Assembly: GCA_026993785.1 (NCBI GenBank)
Contig: JALWRZ010000012.1
Span: 61,817-125,816 of the forward strand
DNA from: DHVE2 group archaeon
GTDB lineage: Archaea; Thermoplasmatota; Thermoplasmata; Thermoplasmatales; Aciduliprofundaceae
Direction of reading: 5' to 3'
DNA: 64,000 nt
Positions 1 through 9,800 of this stretch are shown here, in pieces. The position numbers and the translations under genes are program-made. How positions within the stretch are numbered: the stretch's first letter is position 1; each line of letters starts with the position of its first letter. A model generated the notes under the pieces. It made no database searches. It saw only the letters and a program-made list of their open reading frames with translations, and was not told the DNA's origin.

Positions 1-1
1 C

Positions 2-373
2 AGGCTAATTGTAACCATGGAGAAAAAGCTAAAGGAGAAGCTCGGCGAGAAGGCGCATTTCACTGTAACTCCTCTTGCCTTCGTGCCCATGGGTGCCCTC
101 AAGGACAATGACTTCTTCGACGTGGTTAATCAGCTAACGCCGGGAAGAGTCCTCCACATTTACCACGCATGGAGGCATCTTGCCTATGAGGTGGATCATG
201 GTCTCAGAAGGGTAACCAAGGGTAATCCCAATTTCATGCTCTTTGCTCCAATAGCAAAATTCGGATCCAAACTTCTTGTGAACACCATAAGAAAATGGGC
301 AATTCGCAGAGGAATCGACGTGGATAAGCCCCTGGAGCCCATGGATCTCAAGATCGAGGAAATTGAAGTCTAA
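2..373 (+). CDS. C-terminal part of an unrecognised protein (5' end outside or at window edge)
   Basis: The reading frame is open from the left window edge to a TAA at 371-373. The first ATG in frame is at 17, but I see no promoter or ribosome site in the 16 bases before it, so the gene may begin outside the window. The visible protein is about 120 residues, rich in basic and hydrophobic residues, with no membrane segment and no motif I recognise. Its stop codon overlaps that of the convergent molybdopterin oxidoreductase by 4 nt. I cannot name a function. Confidence 0.6.
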   Translation, partial: RLIVTMEKKLKEKLGEKAHFTVTPLAFVPMGALKDNDFFDVVNQLTPGRVLHIYHAWRHLAYEVDHGLRRVTKGNPNFMLFAPIAKFGSKLLVNTIRKWAIRRGIDVDKPLEPMDLKIEEIEV

Positions 374-2280
374 ATTTTCTCAACTTCCACCCACACGGTA
401 TGCAAGATTGTGCAGTTGCCATATCCCTTATTTCCTTTATCTGGAGTAAGATAATTGGCATTCCATCCAAGCTTTGAAGGCCAGAATGCCTTGTAGATGA
501 GCGCCACACCTTGCTGAACGTCCCCGCTTACCCTGGCTCGCGTCTTTATTTCCCCGTATTCGTTGAAAACTCTAACGAGATCTCCGTCGCTTATACCTCT
601 TCCCTCAGCATCCACAGGATTTAGATATACGAAGAGGTCCTCATAACCATAGGTATTGTGATACTGGGACGAAATAAGCATTAGATGACTGGGGGTTATA
701 AGCTTGAGTCCCTTACCTCTGAGAGGGATATAAATAGGGAATGGTGACAGCCCTCTTTTTATAGCTCTGGAGGAGTATATTTCAATCATCCCACTGGGAG
801 TCTGTGGTGCATAGGATTTCACAGGTATTTTTAGAACCTTCTTTTTCTTCAGCTCCTCAAAGTTTATGCCAAGCTCTTCGAGAACTTTTTTAACTATGCT
901 CATCTCATCCTCGTAAAGTGCAGGCTCCTCAATATTCATTTTCCTGGCCAGAAGTTTTGCCACTTCCACATTGCTCTTTCCTTTATACTCCATCAGCTTC
1001 TCATTCACCGCGAGATACCTGTGATAATAGGAATCAGCTATATCGAACCTCTCGAAAAATGTGTTGGTAGGAAGCACCACATCTGAAAATAGGGCGGTGT
1101 CGGTGAGGAAGAGATCATGCAAAGCGATGAATGCCTCGCTGCTTAAAATAGCATCTCTTAGCTTTCTTTGATTGGGCAGCGTAGCAAGGGGATTTGAGCC
1201 GTAGATAAAGATAAATTTTATCTTTCCCTCCTCAATATAATCGGCAAGCTCTATCTGGGAGATCTGATAACCTTCTTCTCCCCGCAAAAATGTGCCGCGA
1301 ACATAATCCCGAGGCAGGATTCTCGTGCTGTAGATGAATCCCCTCTCCTTTCCCACCAAAGCGGGAAGAATCGCTATAGCTCTTACCGCCTCCCCTCCAT
1401 TTACGCTTCTCTGAAATCCATAACCGATGTGAATCACGCCCCTCTTTTCCGCATAATCCTCCGCAAATCCTCTTATTTTCTCCTCGCCCAATCCTGTTTG
1501 ATGGGCTATATACTCCAATTTTAAGCTTTTCAGATACTCTGCAAATTCCCCGAATCCCTTTATGCGATTCTTCACAAAATGTGCATCATACAGCTCTTCC
1601 TCCACTATCACCTTGGCAATCCCCAAAGCTAGGAGAACATCGGTTTCAGGTTTAATCATAAAGAAGCGATGGACCCTTTTTGCGGTGGCAGTTCTTACGA
1701 TGTCCACATCCCACAACTCCAGGCCCAGTTTTTTGGCGTAGATAAAACCGTGAAGATTAGTCCAAGCTGCATTTATTCCCCAGTAAACAAGTAAACTCTC
1801 ATTCTTGAGCTCTTCAGGGTCCATCCCATAGGCTGTGCCGTATACATCCTTCAATGCCTCCTCCCCTGCTCGGTCACAGATAACGTCATCCACAATGGAT
1901 GCATTGATGTAATTGAAGAGTCTATGTGGAAAATTGGCATTTAAAAATCCCCTGTCCCCGTAATAATAGTAGAGAAGCACTGCCCTATCCCCGTATCTTT
2001 TCCTTGTTTCTGATAGCTTTTGAGCTACGAGTTCCAAGGCCTCGTCCCATGACGCTCTACGAAAATCCCGCGATGGCTTTTTACCCTTCCTCACCAGCGG
2101 CTGCTCCAATCTCTCTCTGCTGTAAAACCATCTGGGAAGCAAAGCACCCTTGGGACACAGAAAATTGGAAGTTATGGCATTTGCAGAATTTGCCCGGACA
2201 CGAAGCTTTCCATTCTGTATTTCGCTCCACATGGCACAGGTATCGTAGCAATCCCGCATACACACATTATGGGTCCTCAT
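370..2280 (-). CDS. Molybdopterin (bis-PGD) oxidoreductase, formate dehydrogenase-like
   Basis: A 636-residue catalytic subunit of the DMSO reductase/formate dehydrogenase superfamily. The N-terminus carries a [4Fe-4S] pattern: Cys7, Cys11, Cys15 and then Cys42 in an LCPKG motif. Cys135, in ICDRAG, lies where these enzymes place a protein ligand to molybdenum. The C-terminal 110 residues resemble the cofactor-binding barrel (NPVDAEGRGISDGD, later VRVFNEYGE). There is no Tat signal, so it is probably cytoplasmic. No gene for an iron-sulfur or membrane subunit lies beside it. Substrate cannot be read from sequence; formate, sulfur compounds or other oxidoreductions are possible. It is transcribed divergently from tRNA-Leu, with a shared TATA element about 55 nt before the ATG. 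Confidence 0.85.
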   Translation of the reverse strand: MRTHNVCMRDCYDTCAMWSEIQNGKLRVRANSANAITSNFLCPKGALLPRWFYSRERLEQPLVRKGKKPSRDFRRASWDEALELVAQKLSETRKRYGDRAVLLYYYYGDRGFLNANFPHRLFNYINASIVDDVICDRAGEEALKDVYGTAYGMDPEELKNESLLVYWGINAAWTNLHGFIYAKKLGLELWDVDIVRTATAKRVHRFFMIKPETDVLLALGIAKVIVEEELYDAHFVKNRIKGFGEFAEYLKSLKLEYIAHQTGLGEEKIRGFAEDYAEKRGVIHIGYGFQRSVNGGEAVRAIAILPALVGKERGFIYSTRILPRDYVRGTFLRGEEGYQISQIELADYIEEGKIKFIFIYGSNPLATLPNQRKLRDAILSSEAFIALHDLFLTDTALFSDVVLPTNTFFERFDIADSYYHRYLAVNEKLMEYKGKSNVEVAKLLARKMNIEEPALYEDEMSIVKKVLEELGINFEELKKKKVLKIPVKSYAPQTPSGMIEIYSSRAIKRGLSPFPIYIPLRGKGLKLITPSHLMLISSQYHNTYGYEDLFVYLNPVDAEGRGISDGDLVRVFNEYGEIKTRARVSGDVQQGVALIYKAFWPSKLGWNANYLTPDKGNKGYGNCTILHTVWVEVEKI

Positions 2281-2330
2281 TCTTCATTCACATGCCCATG
2301 GAGGATAAAATAGTTATCTCTGCGAAAGAA

Positions 2331-2340
2331 TTTATATAAA
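2331..2340. promoter_or_regulatory. Palindromic TATA element shared by tRNA-Leu (+) and the Mo-oxidoreductase (-)
   Basis: TTTATATAAA is a perfect palindrome. Its centre is about 25 nt before the tRNA 5' end at 2361, the expected archaeal spacing. On the other strand it lies about 55 nt before the oxidoreductase ATG at 2280, giving a leader of roughly 30 nt. A purine-rich BRE-like stretch (CGAAAGAA) lies on the tRNA side. Confidence 0.65.
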
Positions 2341-2360
2341 TCCTGCAATTTCCATGGGTA

Positions 2361-2445
2361 GCGGGGGTTCTCGAGCCTGGCCAAAGGGGCCGGACTTAAG
2401 ATCCGGTGGCGTAGGCCTTCGTGGGTTCAAATCCCACCCCCCGCA
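2361..2445 (+). tRNA. tRNA-Leu (anticodon UAA)
   Basis: Complete 85-nt cloverleaf. Acceptor GCGGGGG (2361-2367) pairs with CCCCCGC (2438-2444), followed by discriminator A2445. The anticodon stem CCGGA/TCCGG encloses CTTAAGA, giving anticodon TAA at 2397-2399. The long variable arm is typical of class II tRNA-Leu, and the T arm is GTGGG-TTCAAAT-CCCAC. CCA is not encoded, as the next bases are CTGG. No intron is seen in the anticodon loop. Confidence 0.97.
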
Positions 2446-2460
2446 CTGGCTTCTTTTTTC
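2446..2460 (+). terminator. T-rich terminator of tRNA-Leu
   Basis: The tRNA is followed within 6 nt by TTCTTTTTTC (2451-2460), a T-run of the type that ends archaeal RNA polymerase transcription without needing a hairpin. Confidence 0.5.
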
Positions 2461-2547
2461 TAAATCTTCAGAAAAATTGTAAATATATGCACATTCATTT
2501 TTAGGATTATAATATCGACACAGTATGAAAAAGAAAAATGAGAAAAA

Positions 2548-5349
2548 TCAGAAAACAGAGAGCTGGAGAGAGTAGTTCTCCCAGATGCCAGAGCTGCGCA
2601 GTATCCGTAGCTCTATAGTATGCACTCCTGCATCAAAGCTTACCACTGGCTTATCTCCTGGCACATATGTGCCGTCCACATACCACATTATGCTGCATAT
2701 TCCATTGTAATTCTCCAGCAATGGCAAAAGAACGTAGCTCACATTGCTCTCTATCTCGCTCTGCAACTCCGCTTCCGCTATATTCACTTCATCCGCTCTT
2801 GCAATTCCTATACCCTTACCAATCATCTCATGGTTGAAATAGAATCCGTAGATTGCCAGGAGATACAGGCCATCACCCTTACTCTCAAAGCTCAGCCTTA
2901 CAAAGTCTCCTGGATTTAGGCGAAGATAGTTGCCATCCACCTCGCTTATATTCTCGTATCCATAGTTCGATTCTTCAAGATTCACTCTTTCAAGCGATGC
3001 CAGTCTGTAATCATGCGCTACGCCTATGAAATCTATGCCGTTGCGATCCCGCATCTCGAATCTAAGCTCTACCTTATCTCCCAGCAGGAGATGCAACAGA
3101 TCTAAATTAACTACATTGGTATGCAGATTATGCCTGACTTTTATCTCTCCCAACTTTATCCATTCATCGCTTACATTGGCGTATATCCACATGGTGGACT
3201 GGGTATGCGGCGGGTTATTATCGCCCCATCTCAATCTCTGCGGCTCGGGAGGATTATCTATTCCCCGTATCACTAACAGATTCTCACTGCTCAGATTCAG
3301 CGTGATATCCACATAATCTCCCTTATCGCCTATCCAGTAATTGCCATCCTCCTCGCCAATTAGCGAGGTAACATTCTCCCCATGGTTATCTTTCGCTATT
3401 CCACTCTCTACCTCTCTGTACGCGTAAACCATGCCGGTATAGCTCTCTGCCACCTCATAGCCCTCAGGAGCATCAACCTTGTACAGCTTTACCGCATCTA
3501 TGTAATCTACATCCTCTCCCGGTTCTCCTATGCCTATCGTTACCCTCTCATTATTCTCCGTGGCATTGAACAGATAGAAATCTCCCGTCTCTAAAAATGG
3601 CCTGGTCGCATTCTCCGCCCATACCAGCACATTGTTCTCCTCTCGCCAGCTATTCCCGCTGTAGGTGTAGAGGAACGGGCAGCCTCCACCTGGAGTGTTT
3701 CCATTATCCTGCCACACCAGTTCTATTCTGAACACTTGGGATAATAACACTGTATCTCCACTTTTGTAATATGCAAAGATCTGGAGGTATGGTGGATGGG
3801 CACCATAAGGTTCAGGAGCGCTCCACCATACATGACTTACATAGGTATTTGCAAAGGGATTGGCATCATTGATTTCTGTGTAACTGTTCTTTCCCCAGTC
3901 TACATAATAATTTACTTTGCTCACTGGCGAATTTGGAATCTTAAGGTAAAATTCATACAGCTCACCCTTGTTGATAATTTTTTGGGTTGGATGTGCGGGG
4001 TCATAGGGTATTGTTTCTCCTGTATTTTTATCCTTTACTGTAATCATTGGCAGTCCAAAACTCTTAGGTGCAGCATTGGGATTATCCTCTTCTGTAACTG
4101 CAAGTTTTAAAGTGGTAGTAAATGTATAGGGGTATGATTGACCATAACCGGGTGGCCCATAGTGAAACCATACTGTAAATGTTATAGGGACATCCATTGG
4201 AGTTTGAGGGTTTGTGGTTGGAGGCATTTGAACTACCGATATGCCAAAATCAAATGTTAAATGAGACGCAACTATCCAATTCTTGTAATGCCAGAAATAA
4301 AAATCGTAGCTATCATAAGTTCCGTCATCCATATCCTCTTGTGCACTCTTTTTGTCTGGCTGCGGATAAATATAGTCCGCCACTGCATCTAAATAGTTTC
4401 CCTTAGTATCTGCGCTGTGCCATTGCCAGTCGTTCAATCTACCCACATCCTCTACCATCTCTGTTATAATCTCACTCTCGTACATTGAATATATAAATTG
4501 ACCGATTCCCAATGTTCCCTGAGCAATACCCAATCCCGGAAGATTTCCTGCGCCTAAAGAAATCAGATTTAACAAATATCCCCCAGAAGACATTAGTGAT
4601 GTGTATTCATTATAAGTTTTAAGCAACTCTGCATCATTCTCAATTTGGTTAAGTAGATGATTCCTCCACTTTATGTAGGCATCGTGAAGATTTTGCTCAA
4701 CATTTATACCTTCTGCTACAAATTGTGAGTTTTCGGATTTGCTCATATATGCATCCCAGTTATTATCCGTATTTATATTTCCATTTAATTTCCATGTTCC
4801 CACCCAGTTGGCTGCAGATGTGCCTCCAAAATCAGCCATAACACGCCATGGGGCGGTATATTCTGATAACTCTGCTTTTAATTCTGTTTTTTCCAAGTAA
4901 AATGCGTTGATAGGAGGCAACTCCCAAGACTGGTGATTATAATCATCTGGCTCATCCAGATACCTTAAGGCTGGCTCATTTCTCGGGTAGCTCCCAGCGT
5001 TATATATTATCTCCACATCTATCAGAAATTCTCTGGTCTTTCCCCCAATATTGGTCTCTGCATCCCCTGAAATATGTGTGATAGGCGTAATGGTGAACAC
5101 GAGAGTCCCAACTTTAACCTCATGCCCATAGGACATAGAGAGCACTATGTCTTTTACATACACTCTCGCATATTTTTCAGTGTATATTTCATAGAATTTC
5201 TCAGGATAATATTTGCTTCCAGGATAATACTCTCTTTCATTTGTATCAGATGGATATATCCATCCATGGGCACTGGGCATCACTGTAACACTAGATATTG
5301 TAAGAAGTATAAAGCACATTAGGGCTATAATACCTATTCTTTTATGCAT
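2548..5349 (-). CDS. Large secreted surface protein, unknown function
   Basis: A 933-residue protein with a Sec signal: a basic start (MHKR), a hydrophobic core ending near residue 28, and an AHG-type cleavage region. The C-terminal 400 residues contain CPFLYTY, a GEPGEDVDYIDAVKLY segment and repeated beta-rich units. These resemble modules of archaeal secreted proteins that present a Cys-Pro-Phe-type motif, but I cannot name a function. Several N-x-S/T sequons suggest N-glycosylation. The start is ATG 5349, six nt after a GGAGGTGA ribosome site; the TTG just before it is less likely. It overlaps the end of the upstream membrane-anchored gene by 8 nt, so the two are co-transcribed and translationally coupled. 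No transmembrane segment is seen near the C-terminus, so it is either released or held by its operon partner. Confidence 0.8.
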   Translation of the reverse strand: MHKRIGIIALMCFILLTISSVTVMPSAHGWIYPSDTNEREYYPGSKYYPEKFYEIYTEKYARVYVKDIVLSMSYGHEVKVGTLVFTITPITHISGDAETNIGGKTREFLIDVEIIYNAGSYPRNEPALRYLDEPDDYNHQSWELPPINAFYLEKTELKAELSEYTAPWRVMADFGGTSAANWVGTWKLNGNINTDNNWDAYMSKSENSQFVAEGINVEQNLHDAYIKWRNHLLNQIENDAELLKTYNEYTSLMSSGGYLLNLISLGAGNLPGLGIAQGTLGIGQFIYSMYESEIITEMVEDVGRLNDWQWHSADTKGNYLDAVADYIYPQPDKKSAQEDMDDGTYDSYDFYFWHYKNWIVASHLTFDFGISVVQMPPTTNPQTPMDVPITFTVWFHYGPPGYGQSYPYTFTTTLKLAVTEEDNPNAAPKSFGLPMITVKDKNTGETIPYDPAHPTQKIINKGELYEFYLKIPNSPVSKVNYYVDWGKNSYTEINDANPFANTYVSHVWWSAPEPYGAHPPYLQIFAYYKSGDTVLLSQVFRIELVWQDNGNTPGGGCPFLYTYSGNSWREENNVLVWAENATRPFLETGDFYLFNATENNERVTIGIGEPGEDVDYIDAVKLYKVDAPEGYEVAESYTGMVYAYREVESGIAKDNHGENVTSLIGEEDGNYWIGDKGDYVDITLNLSSENLLVIRGIDNPPEPQRLRWGDNNPPHTQSTMWIYANVSDEWIKLGEIKVRHNLHTNVVNLDLLHLLLGDKVELRFEMRDRNGIDFIGVAHDYRLASLERVNLEESNYGYENISEVDGNYLRLNPGDFVRLSFESKGDGLYLLAIYGFYFNHEMIGKGIGIARADEVNIAEAELQSEIESNVSYVLLPLLENYNGICSIMWYVDGTYVPGDKPVVSFDAGVHTIELRILRSSGIWENYSLQLSVF

Positions 5350-6475
5350 CAACGCTCACCTCCACGCGAGGATAGAAATTCCAAATATGGCTCAGTTCAA
5401 ATCTATCAAAATGTAACTCACATAGGGTATGATTCAAGGAGTAGAAATAAAAACTACCGTTGCCTTTGTAACTATAGAACACCATTATAGGATACTTTCC
5501 TGGTTTTGTGTAGTTGTGCCATACCACCTTACTTCTCGTAATCGTCCGATTCCCATCCATCCAGAATACATAGATATCTGTGTAGTTGTATGCAGGCTCT
5601 ATATCCAGTTTGACGCTTCTCTCTCCAATCTTCGTTATATTTACCTTCGGCTCTGGAAGGGCTAAACCATAAGAAATAAGAGGCATTTTTAAAGTAAGAC
5701 CTACTGAGAAATCCAACATCTTGTTTTCGTTCTTTATCCAGAAACCGAGTTTTGTGGGAATATGAAAATAAGAAATGGTGGCATTGGGGGCTATCCACAT
5801 AAGAGTAATATCATAGACTGTTGATATCTTAAGATTTTTTGCGCTTGTATTTATATTGTATGTAAGATTCCACCATGGTCCAACTATATAATGGAAAGAG
5901 TTGGGTGTCATCGCATATATTCCGTCCTCATTTATATGGGTGGTATAATTCACAGTTTTATTCTCATCCAAAGAGAAAACTGCATGGCTATCGGGATAAC
6001 CTCCGGCAAACACCATATTGGTACTATATTCGTGATGTTTCACCTCTGGAAGATTATACCCGGTATAACCCAGGGTGAATTTTACGAGGTTTCCAATATA
6101 GCCATGGTATGTGACGTTTACCATATAATTATAAACTGAACCGCCATAATTTTCAGGATACACACTCACAAATATATCCGCGTACTTTTTTCCCTGGTAC
6201 ATAAGTTCTTCTGTGAAGTTGTAATAATTATGATGCTTCCATAGAGCATACCAGTAGCGGATTATATTGTCATACTTTGAGTCGGCATAGGAATCGTGTG
6301 AATATTGAGGGTTATGGTAGATCGCAGTCCTATTATCCACCCAGATTTCCTGCACTGGAATCTGCGAATTATTTTGGGAAGATGGAGAATAATACGCTGC
6401 ATAGTAAAAACCACCTCCGCCTACAACCAACACGATGGGAAGCACCACCGCCAAGAGAGTTTTTGGCTTTATCAT
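5342..6475 (-). CDS. Membrane-anchored extracellular glycoprotein-like protein, unknown
   Basis: A 377-residue protein whose residues 7-28 form one hydrophobic segment with a GGGG run, a signal anchor or signal peptide. The rest is hydrophilic, rich in Tyr, Asn and Trp, with about 15 N-x-S/T sequons, so most of it is probably exported and N-glycosylated. No enzymatic motif is recognised. It is first in a two-gene operon with the 933-residue secreted protein. The start is well supported: AGGAGG at 6483-6488 lies 7 nt before the ATG and a TATA box lies at 6516-6524. Confidence 0.8.
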   Translation of the reverse strand: MIKPKTLLAVVLPIVLVVGGGGFYYAAYYSPSSQNNSQIPVQEIWVDNRTAIYHNPQYSHDSYADSKYDNIIRYWYALWKHHNYYNFTEELMYQGKKYADIFVSVYPENYGGSVYNYMVNVTYHGYIGNLVKFTLGYTGYNLPEVKHHEYSTNMVFAGGYPDSHAVFSLDENKTVNYTTHINEDGIYAMTPNSFHYIVGPWWNLTYNINTSAKNLKISTVYDITLMWIAPNATISYFHIPTKLGFWIKNENKMLDFSVGLTLKMPLISYGLALPEPKVNITKIGERSVKLDIEPAYNYTDIYVFWMDGNRTITRSKVVWHNYTKPGKYPIMVFYSYKGNGSFYFYSLNHTLCELHFDRFELSHIWNFYPRVEVSVDA

Positions 6476-6515
6476 TTATATGCCTCCTAGGTTAAAGAAG
6501 GATGTAGGGATTCTC

Positions 6516-6524
6516 ATATATATA
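6516..6524 (-). promoter_or_regulatory. TATA box of the surface-protein operon
   Basis: ATATATATA on the minus strand; transcription should start near 6494, leaving a leader of about 19 nt that contains AGGAGG. Confidence 0.6.
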
Positions 6525-6845
6525 CTTTTTCAATTTCTAAGTATGAAGTGGAATTAAAGTTTTCTATTATTTTTATTTTAATTTTATTTTATATAATGAA
6601 TAAGAAAATTGTCTGAACTAAGCATAAGATACAGAAAAAATAGTATTATGCAGATAAAAATTTGTATCTCAAGATAATTTTCCTCACTCTTTTTCACCTC
6701 CAACAACTATTTTCAAAACTACCTGTGTTCGCACCTTATGCATATTCAAGCATCCGAACAAGGAGGGATGGCCGTAATATGCAGCCACCGTAAAAATGAT
6801 CATGTGACTCTAATGCTTGGAAGTAAATCATAATGCAGAAAAAGA

Positions 6846-6853
6846 TTTATAAA
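6846..6853 (+). promoter_or_regulatory. TATA box of ileS, implying a leaderless mRNA
   Basis: TTTATAAA with an A-rich BRE-like sequence just upstream. Its centre is about 26 nt before ATG 6875, so transcription should begin at or next to that ATG. This argues against the in-frame ATG at 6833, which would lie upstream of the TATA box. Confidence 0.65.
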
Positions 6854-6874
6854 AGAAGCCAACATCCCCGTTTT

Positions 6875-9800
6875 ATGGAGCTGAGAAGCCTGGCAGATTT
6901 TCCCAGAGTTGAAGAGGAAATAATGAAGAGATGGGAAGAGAAGAAAATCTTCGAGAAACTGAGGGAGAAGAATAAAGGAAACAAAAGATTCATATTTCTG
7001 GAGGGGCCGCCAACGGCAAACGGCATGCCCCATATTGGGCACGCCTTAACACGCGCCATTAAAGATCTAATTCTCCGCTATAAAGCTATGGACGGCTACG
7101 ATATATATCCCTGGATTGCTGGCTGGGATTGCCACGGTTTACCCGTGGAGATTGAAGTAGAGAAAAAACTCGGCATCAACTCCAAGAAGGAGATTGAGAA
7201 GTTTGGAATCAAGGAATTCAACAGGCTTTGTAGGGAGAGTGTGTTTAAGTATAGAGATGAGTGGATAAAGATGTCCAAGCGCATCGGCTTCTGGATAGAT
7301 TTTGATAATGCCTATGTAACCATGGAGGATTATTACATCGAGAGTGTGTGGTGGGCATTGAAGAAAATCTACGAGCAGGGGCTCCTTTTCAAGGATTATA
7401 AAGTTGTCCCATACTGTCCCCGCTGCGGCACACCCCTGAGCAGCCACGAGGTTGCCCAGGGCTATAAGATCACCAAGGACCCATCCATTTATGTGAAATT
7501 CAAGCTTAAGAATGAGGACGCATATCTTCTTGTATGGACCACAACGCCATGGACTCTTCCATCCAATCTTCTTCTTGCAGTGGGTGAAGATATAGATTAC
7601 GCCCTTGTGGAGTATGGGGAGGAGAAATATTACATAGCGAAAGATCGCATAAAGGAAGTTCTGGGAGATGCGAAGATTCTAAAGCTTATCAAGGGTCGTG
7701 AATTAGCGGGAAGGAAATACGAGAGGCTCATACCCTTCGTTAAGGTGGATTTCGATGCTTTTTACATCACCACGGCAGATTTTGTGAGCACGGAGGAAGG
7801 TACTGGCATTGTTCATATTGCCCCCGCCTTCGGTGAGGATGACTTCAATCTCTGTAAGAGAGAAGGCGTTCCCATGGTGAAGCCCGTGGATGAGGAGGGG
7901 AAATTCACCGAGACCCCATGGAAGGGGATGTTTGTTAAAGATGCCGATCCTCACATAATTCAATGGCTGAAGGAGAATGGAAAGCTCTTCAAATCAGGGA
8001 AGGTGGAGCACTCCTATCCCTTCTGCTGGAGATGCGGCACACCGCTGCTCTACTATGCCCTGGATACCTGGTATATAGGGATGAGCAGGAAAAGAGAGGA
8101 GCTTCTGAGAAACAACGAGACTGTGAACTGGAAACCCGAGCATCTGAAGCATGGAAGATTCGGCAACTTCCTTGAGGAGGTGAAGGATTGGGCGTTATCC
8201 CGAAACAGATACTGGGGCACTCCGCTTCCCATCTGGGTATGCCCGGAGGGTCATGTTTATATGCCCGAGAGCAAGGAAGATTTATTAAAACACGCGGATA
8301 AAGATTCCATACCCGAGGATTTTGAGCTTCACAGACCATATGTTGACGAGCTCCGTATCCGTTGTCCTGTATGTGGCAAGGAGATGAAAAGGGAGCCGTA
8401 CCTCATAGATGTATGGTTCGATTCCGGAAGTGCCCCCTTTGCCCAGTTCCACTATCCCTTCGAGAATCAGGAGGATTTCCAAAAGGCGTTCCCCGTGGAT
8501 TTCATAACAGAAGCTCTCGATCAGACCCGGGGCTGGTTCTACACGCTGATGGCCATATCCACGCTCCTTTTCAATAAAGCCCCTTACAAGAATGTCCTGA
8601 CCTTAGGACTCATCTTAGATGAGGATGGGGAGAAGATGAGCAAGAGCAAGGGAAACGCAGTAGATCCCATGGATATAATGAATAAGGTAGGCGCGGATGC
8701 AGTTCGTCTGTATCTTTACGCATCGCCTGTATGGAAGAGCCGCCGCTTCTCGGAGAACTTGGTTCGCGAGTATATGCAAAGGACCATAGCAACGCTCTGG
8801 AACGTATACGTGTTCTTTGAAAACAACGCGAAACTTGATAATTTCACCCCCGAGAAGGTGGGTAAGGTGAGCAACGAGCTTGATAGATGGCTCCTTTCCA
8901 GGCTTAATTCCACAATAAGGGATGTGAGAAAGCACCTCGATTCCTTTGATATACACAAGGCCACAAGAGCGCTGGAGGTATTCATCGATGAGCTGAGCAA
9001 CTGGTATCTCCGCAGATCCAGAAGAAGATTCTGGAAGGAGGAGATGAGTGAAGATAAGACTTCCGCTTACACGGCGCTTTACACCACACTCAAAACCCTT
9101 GCAAAGTTGATGGCTCCCTTCACACCCTATTTCTCAGAGCTTATGTATCAGGGAACCTGGGGCGAGAAGGAGAGCGTGCATCTTGAAGATTATCCCAGAG
9201 AAGACGTAGTGCGGATAGATGAAAAATTGGAGGAAGAGATGAATTTAGCCATAAAGATAGCGGAAGCCGGAAGAAGAGCGAGACAGCTGGCCAACATAAA
9301 GCTCAGGCAACCCCTGGCGAAGATGAGTGTAGTAGCCGATGAGAAGTATCTGCAGGTGATTGCGAGATTTGCAGAGGTTCTGAAGGAGGAGGTTAATGTT
9401 AAGGATGTTGAGCTCAGAAGCTCCAAGGGCGAAATGGTGAACATAACTGTGAAGCCCAACTACAAGAGCCTGGGACCCATGCTTAAAAAGGATATGAAGA
9501 AGGTTATTGCAGCGCTGCAGAGCATGGAACCCAGAGAAATCGTGGATATGCTTGACCGAGATTCTTTGGTTATCGAGGGCTACCAATTGAGCAAGGAGGA
9601 TGTCCATATCGTTGAGAAGCCCAAGGAAGGTTTGCTTGCAGTTGAAGTTGAGGGGCTGCCAATTCTCGTGTACCTTGATACCCACATAACGGAAGAGCTG
9701 AAAAATGAGGGCTTTGCCAGGGAGATAGTGAGGAGAATCCAGGCCATGAGAAAAGAGATGGATTTAGAGTATGCACAGAAGATAGAGACAAGATTCGTGG

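Larger units (their letters stand above)
6476..6874. other. 399-nt intergenic region between divergent surface operon and ileS
   Basis: No convincing gene. It holds the surface-operon promoter at its left end, an AT-rich block (6540-6600), and the ileS TATA box at its right end. A 6-bp inverted repeat (6724-6729 with 6755-6760) stands before a GGAGGG at 6762. A 21-codon ORF (6768-6833) follows, but it lies upstream of the predicted ileS transcription start. I see no riboswitch-like or tRNA-like fold. Confidence 0.5.

Noticed and set aside
1926-2339. 137-codon frame opposite the start of the molybdopterin oxidoreductase
   Set aside because: Lies antisense to a well-supported conserved coding region and has no recognisable features.
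6615-6690. AT-rich possible small RNA with a weak GATACA/TGTATC stem
   Set aside because: Stem is short and AT-rich, no conserved RNA motif, and T-runs are expected by composition here.
6768-6833. 21-codon upstream ORF ending TAATG at the first ileS ATG
   Set aside because: It lies upstream of the predicted ileS transcription start, has only one Ile codon and its ribosome site is too close; not a credible leader peptide.
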